Position numbers and translations under genes: made by a program. A stretch of 10,340 bases of DNA. It comes from Arthrobacter sp. GTDB taxonomy: Bacteria; Actinomycetota; Actinomycetes; Actinomycetales; Micrococcaceae. The notes under the pieces were generated by a model. It made no database searches. It saw nothing but the letters and a program-made list of their open reading frames with translations, and was not told the DNA's origin. The DNA is taken from assembly GCA_030146405.1 (NCBI GenBank), contig JASLBS010000009.1, forward strand, positions 1 through 10,340, written 5' to 3'. Shown here piece by piece: positions 6,865 to 10,340 of this stretch (its first letter is position 1; every line of letters starts with the position of its first letter).

Positions 6865-7320
6865 GTGGCTTTCTTCGCAGCGGCGCGCCAGGGGCGCAAG
6901 GACGACGCCGAACTGGGCAGTGGTGTGTGGCGGCGTGCCCACGACCGTTTCCGGCGCGGCCTGGACCGCTATCACCAGATCCTCGAGGGTATCGAGGACG
7001 ACGCCGTCTACAACGAACTCGTGCTCGTCGCCAACGAGCTCGGTGCCATGCTGCCGCGCGTGCGCTCCGTCTGCGTGAGGGCCCAGCGATCCTCGCCGAG
7101 CGCAGGACTCGATATCCCGGGTGCCCTCCTGCAGGTGCATCGGGCGCTGTCCCGGGCCGGTAATACCCTCGCCACCACGGCGGAGGCCGCCGCGATGACG
7201 CGGCTCGACGGCGAGCGGTGGGGCGTGGCATCAGCGGGTCTCGACAACGTACGGCGTCGGGCCGAACTGGTGGAGGAGGACGTCGCGGAGGCCGAACGCT
7301 GCATGCCGTCCGACCGGTAG
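6865..7320 (+). CDS. Helical protein of unknown function downstream of bpa
   Basis: I do not recognise a named family for this 151-residue protein. It looks wholly soluble and alpha-helical, with no signal peptide, membrane segment or metal motif. The N-terminal half has WRRAHDRFRRGLDRYHQILEG (22-42) and VYNELVLVANELGAMLPRV (48-66). The second half has ALLQVHRALSRAGNTLATTAEAAAMTRL (87-114) and an Arg/Glu-rich helix near 128-146. Two cysteines, C70 and C146, are present. The GTG start at 6865 is 6 nt after the bpa stop, in the same frame, with no clear Shine-Dalgarno, so translation probably depends on ribosomes finishing bpa. Codon usage matches the neighbours. The gap pattern suggests co-expression with the proteasome activator; a role as adaptor or substrate is only a guess. 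Confidence 0.82.
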   Translation: MAFFAAARQGRKDDAELGSGVWRRAHDRFRRGLDRYHQILEGIEDDAVYNELVLVANELGAMLPRVRSVCVRAQRSSPSAGLDIPGALLQVHRALSRAGNTLATTAEAAAMTRLDGERWGVASAGLDNVRRRAELVEEDVAEAERCMPSDR

Positions 7321-7345
7321 CGGGACCTCGGGCGCCGAGAAATAC

Positions 7346-7351
7346 TACGCT
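7346..7351 (+). promoter_or_regulatory. Candidate -10 box for the aldo/keto reductase
   Basis: TACGCT fits TAnnnT in a locally AT-richer stretch and would give a leader of about 50 nt. GATAGT at 7356-7361 is an alternative with four of six consensus bases. Neither has a convincing -35, so the choice is uncertain. Confidence 0.25.
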
Positions 7352-7363
7352 GGCTGATAGTTG

Positions 7364-7378
7364 TTCGGTGAAACCGAA
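7364..7378. promoter_or_regulatory. TTCGGT-GAA-ACCGAA inverted repeat
   Basis: Perfect 6-bp inverted repeat with a 3-nt centre, 32 nt before the reductase ATG. It follows the candidate -10 boxes, so it could be a repressor operator near the transcription start or a small hairpin in the leader. It is not followed by a T-run, so it is a poor terminator for the upstream operon. A smaller dyad, CTCGG-GCG-CCGAG (7327-7339), lies just after the previous gene. Confidence 0.45.
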
Positions 7379-7382
7379 ATAA

Positions 7383-7408
7383 AACCGGGGCGGCGCCGGT
7401 TGCCGCCC
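7383..7408 (+). promoter_or_regulatory. Overlapping alternative hairpins abutting the reductase start
   Basis: Two perfect inverted repeats interlock. Hairpin A pairs AACCGG (7383-7388) with CCGGTT (7396-7401). Hairpin B pairs GGGCGGC (7388-7394) with GCCGCCC (7402-7408), ending 2 nt before the ATG at 7411. The 3' arm of A fills the loop of B, and no spacer nucleotides separate the paired segments enough for a pseudoknot, so only one should form at a time. There is no Shine-Dalgarno at the expected place. This suggests, without proving it, structural control of translation. Confidence 0.4.
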
Positions 7409-7410
7409 AT

Positions 7411-8250
7411 ATGACTACATCACCACATCTCACGTTCAACGACGGCCACACCATCCCTCAACTCGGGTACGGCGTGTGGCAGGTCGAGGACAACGTGGCC
7501 GAGGACGTCGTCGGCAAGGCCTTCGACGCCGGCTACCGCCACATCGACACCGCCATGATCTACGGCAACGAGGCCGGCGTGGGTCGCGCCATCGCCAAGT
7601 CCGGCATCGCCCGCGAGGACATGTTCATCACCACCAAGCTGTGGAACGCGGACCAGGGTTACGAGAGCACCCTCAAGGCGTTCGACGAGTCCATGGAGCG
7701 CCTCGGCCTCGAGTACCTCGACCTCTACCTGATCCACTGGCTGCAGCCCAAGCAGGGCAAGTACGTGGACACCTGGAAGGCCTTCGTGGAACTGCAGAAG
7801 CAGGGCCGCGTGAAGAGCATCGGTGTCTCCAACTTCACGGTCGAGGCACTGCAGGAGATCATCGACGCCACCGGCGTGACCCCCGTGATCAACCAGGTGG
7901 AGACCCACCCGTACCTCAACCAGGCCGAGCTCCGCGCCTTCGAGGCGGACAAGGGCATCCTGCACGAGTCGTGGTCGCCGATCGGTTCGGGCAAGGGCCT
8001 GCTGGACGATCCCGCGCTGCAGGACATCGCACAGAAGCGCGGCGTCACCCCCGCACAGGTCGTCATCGCCTGGCACCTCGCAGTGGGCAACGTGGTGATC
8101 CCCAAGTCCGTCACGGAGTCGCGGATCATCGAGAACTGGAACTCCCTCGACGTGAAGCTCGAGAACGAGGACATCGAGGCCATCAACAACCTCGACAAGG
8201 GTTCCGAGGGCCGGATCGGGGCGGACCCCGCCACCTCCGACTTCTCCTAG
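7411..8250 (+). CDS. Aldo/keto reductase, AKR5-type (2,5-diketo-D-gluconate reductase-like)
   Basis: Cytoplasmic NADPH-dependent reductase of aldehydes and ketones (279 residues, normal for the family), a single TIM-barrel domain. The catalytic tetrad is complete: D46 and Y51 in HIDTAMIYGNE, K76 in FITTKLW and H109 in YLIHW. The AKR signatures are GYRHIDTA (41-48), SIGVSNF (136-142), NQVETHPYLNQ (161-171) and the cofactor-binding IPKSVTESRI (230-239). AKR5 members act on methylglyoxal, diketogluconate or other small carbonyls; the substrate here cannot be told. The ATG at 7411 is firm because the frame upstream reaches a stop at 7369 with no other start. It appears to be a single-gene transcript with its own leader and its own terminator at 8285. 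Confidence 0.94.
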   Translation: MTTSPHLTFNDGHTIPQLGYGVWQVEDNVAEDVVGKAFDAGYRHIDTAMIYGNEAGVGRAIAKSGIAREDMFITTKLWNADQGYESTLKAFDESMERLGLEYLDLYLIHWLQPKQGKYVDTWKAFVELQKQGRVKSIGVSNFTVEALQEIIDATGVTPVINQVETHPYLNQAELRAFEADKGILHESWSPIGSGKGLLDDPALQDIAQKRGVTPAQVVIAWHLAVGNVVIPKSVTESRIIENWNSLDVKLENEDIEAINNLDKGSEGRIGADPATSDFS

Positions 8251-8284
8251 CAGAACCTTCGCAAGCAAAGAGCCTGTGAGACAG

Positions 8285-8313
8285 AACGCCGTCCGACCAT
8301 GTCGGGCGGCGTT
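8285..8313 (+). terminator. Intrinsic terminator after the aldo/keto reductase
   Basis: 13-bp stem (8285-8297 with 8301-8313) closed by a 3-nt CAT loop, with a single G-U wobble. It is preceded by AA and followed by TTTCGTCTGTT, a weak T-rich tail. It starts 35 nt after the reductase stop. Confidence 0.85.
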
Positions 8314-8406
8314 TCGTCTGTTCGGGGCCCTGTCTGCTGTCCGGCGTCCTGCGAACTACCTTCGCGAGTCACTGAACTTTCGAGCACGGAATGCCACGCC
8401 GATTGC

Positions 8407-8412
8407 TACCGT
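8407..8412 (+). promoter_or_regulatory. -10 box of a probable leaderless promoter for the CapA-family gene
   Basis: TACCGT (TAnnnT) ends exactly 7 nt before the ATG at 8420, the same geometry as at the kinase gene. No Shine-Dalgarno precedes the ATG. A small dyad GCGAA-N5-TTCGC (8351-8365) lies about 55-69 bp upstream of the predicted start. Confidence 0.45.
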
Positions 8413-8419
8413 GAGCACA

Positions 8420-9667
8420 ATGAGTAGGTATCCGCGTCACGGGACGACGTTTCTTCGAGGAGTTTCACTCTTGGCCGCTGCGTTGCTGTGTGGCGGGTGC
8501 TCCGTCGCTGTGGATGCAGAACCGGACGCGGTGCCGTCACGTGCCGCTGAGACAACCACAAGGTCTTCGCCGTCGGCCTCGTCCTCGGCCGCCGCAACGC
8601 CGTCTCCCGCTGCAACGATGGCCTGTGACGACTGCTTGAGCGTCGTCGTCACAGGAGATCTCCTGGTCCATCCGCAACTGTGGGACCAGGCCGCCGCCGA
8701 CGCCGCCGAGACCGGTAAGGGAACGCTCGACTTCGAACCCCTCCTCGCCGCGCAGCGTCCCTACCTGGCAACAGCGGATCTGGGCATCTGTCACATCGAG
8801 ACACCCGTCGCCGAGCCCGAGGGCCCCTTCAGCGGCTACCCCCAGTTCAACGTCCCTCCGCAGATCCTCACGGGTGCCGTCGAGGTCGGGTACGAGGCGT
8901 GCACGTCGGCGAGCAACCACACCATCGACGCCGGCACCGAAGGAGTCCTGCGGACGCTCACCGCCCTGGAAGCCGCGGGTCTGGAACACACCGGGTCCTA
9001 TGCCACCGCTGAGGATGCGGAGGAAGTCCTGATCCTGGACCAGTCGGAAGCACGCGTGGCCGTCATCGAGGCCACGTACGGGCTGAACGGACTCGTCCCC
9101 GACGAGCCATGGCGCGTCGACCTGATCGACGTACCGGCGATGATCGCCAAGGCCCGGACCGCCAGGGCAGAAGGCGCCGACGTCGTGCTCGTAGCGCTCC
9201 ACGCGGGCGACGAGTACGCGTCAGAGCCCAACGCCGAACAGGTGGAGGCCGCCCACGCCCTGGCCGACAGCGGAGAGATCGACTTCATCTACGGTCACCA
9301 CACGCACTCCGTGCAACCCATCGAGAAGTACAACGGGGTGTGGATCGTGTACGGGCTGGGGAACGGGGTCACCGAACTCTCGCCCGTGTACGACGTGAAC
9401 AACGAAGGGCTGATGGTCCGGGCGAACTTCAGTCGGGACGACGACGGCGCGTGGACGGTGTCCGAACTTCTGTGGTTGCCCTCTCTCATCGTCTCGGCCC
9501 CTTATCGGTGGTGCCCTCTGACACCCGGTGGCCCTGCGGGCGAGTGTTCGTCTCCCGAGCGGGACGCAGCGGCCCTCGAGCGGACCCGCAGTGTGGTCGA
9601 GTCACTCGGTGCCCTGGAAGACGGTGCACGGCCCTGGGACCTGGCGAGCGACACCGCCGGACGGTAG
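8420..9667 (+). CDS. CapA-family (PGA_cap) metallophosphatase-like lipoprotein
   Basis: Probable surface-anchored protein of 415 residues with a CapA / poly-gamma-glutamate synthesis domain (calcineurin-like phosphoesterase fold). The N-terminus RHGTTFLRGVSLLAAALLCGGC is a lipoprotein signal with C27 as lipidation site; the -3 residue is Cys, which is unusual. A Ser/Thr/Ala/Pro linker (about 40-66) spans the wall. The catalytic domain begins at VVVTGDLLVH (75-84), with IETP (126-129), ASNHTIDAG (164-172), LVALHAGDEY (257-266, H261) and IYGHHTHSVQPIE (290-302), then WIVYGLGN. These are the family's metal-binding positions and all look intact. Isolated capA-like genes without capB/capC are frequent in actinobacteria, so capsule synthesis is not implied. 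The ATG at 8420 is preferred to the in-frame GTG at 8411, which overlaps the -10 box; a GTG at 8276 would put the terminator inside the gene. Confidence 0.9.
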   Translation: MSRYPRHGTTFLRGVSLLAAALLCGGCSVAVDAEPDAVPSRAAETTTRSSPSASSSAAATPSPAATMACDDCLSVVVTGDLLVHPQLWDQAAADAAETGKGTLDFEPLLAAQRPYLATADLGICHIETPVAEPEGPFSGYPQFNVPPQILTGAVEVGYEACTSASNHTIDAGTEGVLRTLTALEAAGLEHTGSYATAEDAEEVLILDQSEARVAVIEATYGLNGLVPDEPWRVDLIDVPAMIAKARTARAEGADVVLVALHAGDEYASEPNAEQVEAAHALADSGEIDFIYGHHTHSVQPIEKYNGVWIVYGLGNGVTELSPVYDVNNEGLMVRANFSRDDDGAWTVSELLWLPSLIVSAPYRWCPLTPGGPAGECSSPERDAAALERTRSVVESLGALEDGARPWDLASDTAGR

Positions 9668-9676
9668 GACGGGGTG

Positions 9677-9702
9677 GTGGTCAGGTCCGAGGTCCTGGCC
9701 AC
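9677..9702 (+). terminator. Stem-loop after the CapA-family gene
   Basis: 9-bp stem (9677-9685 with 9694-9702, one G-U) around an 8-nt loop, starting 9 nt after the stop codon. It lacks a T-tail, so it may be a transcript-end stabiliser or a Rho-assisted terminator. A weaker 5-bp hairpin, TGCTC-TGT-GAGCA, occurs at 9773-9785 nearer the convergent GAF gene. Confidence 0.4.
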
Positions 9703-9803
9703 GAACTGCACGTCCAGGCGGATGTTGCGCCATCACCGTGGTGTGTAGCGTTGTAGATGACATGCCGCACTGTGCTCTGTGAGCAGGGTCCAGTGAACAG
9801 CGC

Positions 9804-10313
9804 CTAGTGGGTATTGATCTCGAGTTCGGCTTCGATCGCGAGTGAGCGCAGCACGCGTTGGTTCTTGGCGGTGAAGGTGCGGGGTGCATGGTCGATGACG
9901 CAGAGAGTTCCGATGACGTAACCACCAGGACCACGTAATGGCATCCCCGCATAGAACCGAATGAATGGTTCTCCCACGACCAATGGGCTCGTGCTGAACC
10001 TCGGGTCGGTCAGCGCATCGGGAATGATGAGAAGGTCCTCGCCCTGAATGGTCACGTTGCAGAAGGAGTGCCGGCGATCGAGGTCCTTCGCCAATGGTCC
10101 GACAAAGGATTTCAGGAACTGCCGTTCCGCGGCGATCAATGCGATGCTCGCTGCACTCGCACCGAGAGTTGCCTGTGCGCGACGGACAATCCGATCGAAC
10201 CGTTCCTCATTCCCGGGTTTCATGAGACCGGACCGCTCGAGGGATTGCAGTCGCCATTCTTCCGCTTCCGCACGGGCGTGCGGTCCCGTCCTTCGGCCAT
10301 ACCCACCGTCCAC
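9804..10313 (-). CDS. Stand-alone GAF-domain protein
   Basis: A 169-residue cytoplasmic protein consisting of a short N-terminal helix (AEEWRLQSLERSGL, 17-30) and one GAF domain (about 36-167). Diagnostic pieces are ERFDRIVRRAQ (37-47), RQFLKSFVG (64-72), RRHSFCNVTIQ (80-90), IIPDALTDPRF (96-106), IRFYAGMPL (118-126) and GTLCVIDHAPRTF (135-147). This subtype usually sits at the N-terminus of diguanylate cyclases or kinases, or stands alone. No output domain follows here, so it may be a small-molecule or redox sensor acting through a partner; C85 and C138 could matter. The GTG at 10313 has GGGGAG 7 nt upstream and is my start. The frame stays open to the right edge, so an earlier start outside the window cannot be excluded. 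G+C is about 60% in sampled lines, below the neighbours. Confidence 0.87.
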   Translation of the reverse strand: MDGGYGRRTGPHARAEAEEWRLQSLERSGLMKPGNEERFDRIVRRAQATLGASAASIALIAAERQFLKSFVGPLAKDLDRRHSFCNVTIQGEDLLIIPDALTDPRFSTSPLVVGEPFIRFYAGMPLRGPGGYVIGTLCVIDHAPRTFTAKNQRVLRSLAIEAELEINTH

Positions 10314-10340
10314 CGTAGAGCTCCCCAGCCCTGTCCGCGG

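Noticed and set aside
6055..7140. 361-residue - strand frame over bpa
   Set aside because: Antisense shadow; bpa on the other strand is unmistakable.
7383..7408. H-type pseudoknot in the reductase leader
   Set aside because: The arms have the right order, but the connecting loops are 0-1 nt, too short to cross stems of 6-7 bp; alternative hairpins are more realistic.
7420..8268. 282-residue - strand frame over the aldo/keto reductase
   Set aside because: Antisense shadow made of Val/Asp/Gly/Leu repeats; the + strand has the complete catalytic tetrad.
8255..8368. CCTTCGCnAG appearing twice around the reductase terminator, possible repeat or attachment site
   Set aside because: Only 9 matching bases, and no mobile gene between or near the copies.
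8276..8419. N-terminal extension of the CapA-family protein
   Set aside because: It would contain the terminator hairpin and put 48 unrelated residues before the signal peptide.

Overview
The window is high-GC DNA (one line sampled in the aldo/keto reductase gene is 68% G+C). Its genes are tightly packed, often start with GTG, and overlap by GTGA or ATGA. Together with a bacterial proteasome activator (Bpa) gene, this points to an Actinomycetota chromosome. My best guess is a Micrococcaceae relative (Arthrobacter-like), judged only from protein resemblance. There are no rRNA or tRNA genes, insertion sequences, CRISPR arrays or integrase genes. No gene-free stretch exceeds 300 bases; the largest are 8251-8419 and 9668-9803.

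Left block (1-2384, + strand): the 3' part of cstA, a carbon-starvation/pyruvate-type transporter that runs off the left edge, followed with a 1-base overlap by a YbdD/YjiX-family small protein ending in Arg-Cys-Cys. A GC hairpin (2408-2426) sits between this pair and the convergent operon to its right.

Centre (2430-6182): a two-gene ABC-2 type exporter on the - strand (ATPase then permease, overlapping GTGA). It diverges from a two-gene two-component system on the + strand (DesK-like kinase and DesR/NarL-type regulator, also overlapping GTGA). The shared 4196-4308 region holds a perfect TGACA-AA-TGTCA dyad and a -10 box placed exactly 7 nt before the kinase ATG, suggesting a leaderless and possibly autoregulated transcript. 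Arrangement suggests that the regulator controls the exporter.

Proteasome block (6220-7320, + strand): bpa (ring-forming ATP-independent activator of the 20S proteasome, with the C-terminal GQYL docking tail), then a GTG-start all-helical 151-residue protein I cannot assign. The second gene is in the same frame as bpa, two codons after its stop.

Right block: an AKR5-type aldo/keto reductase (7411-8250) with no Shine-Dalgarno but with a leader full of dyads, including two overlapping, mutually exclusive hairpins ending 2 nt before the ATG. It is followed by a strong terminator, then a CapA-family lipoprotein (8420-9667) with another leaderless-type promoter. A convergent, somewhat lower-GC, stand-alone GAF-domain protein (9804-10313, - strand) reaches the right edge.

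Nothing here is clearly a new multi-gene system. The best leads are the unassigned Bpa partner, the dyad-rich reductase leader, and the exporter/two-component intergenic region.
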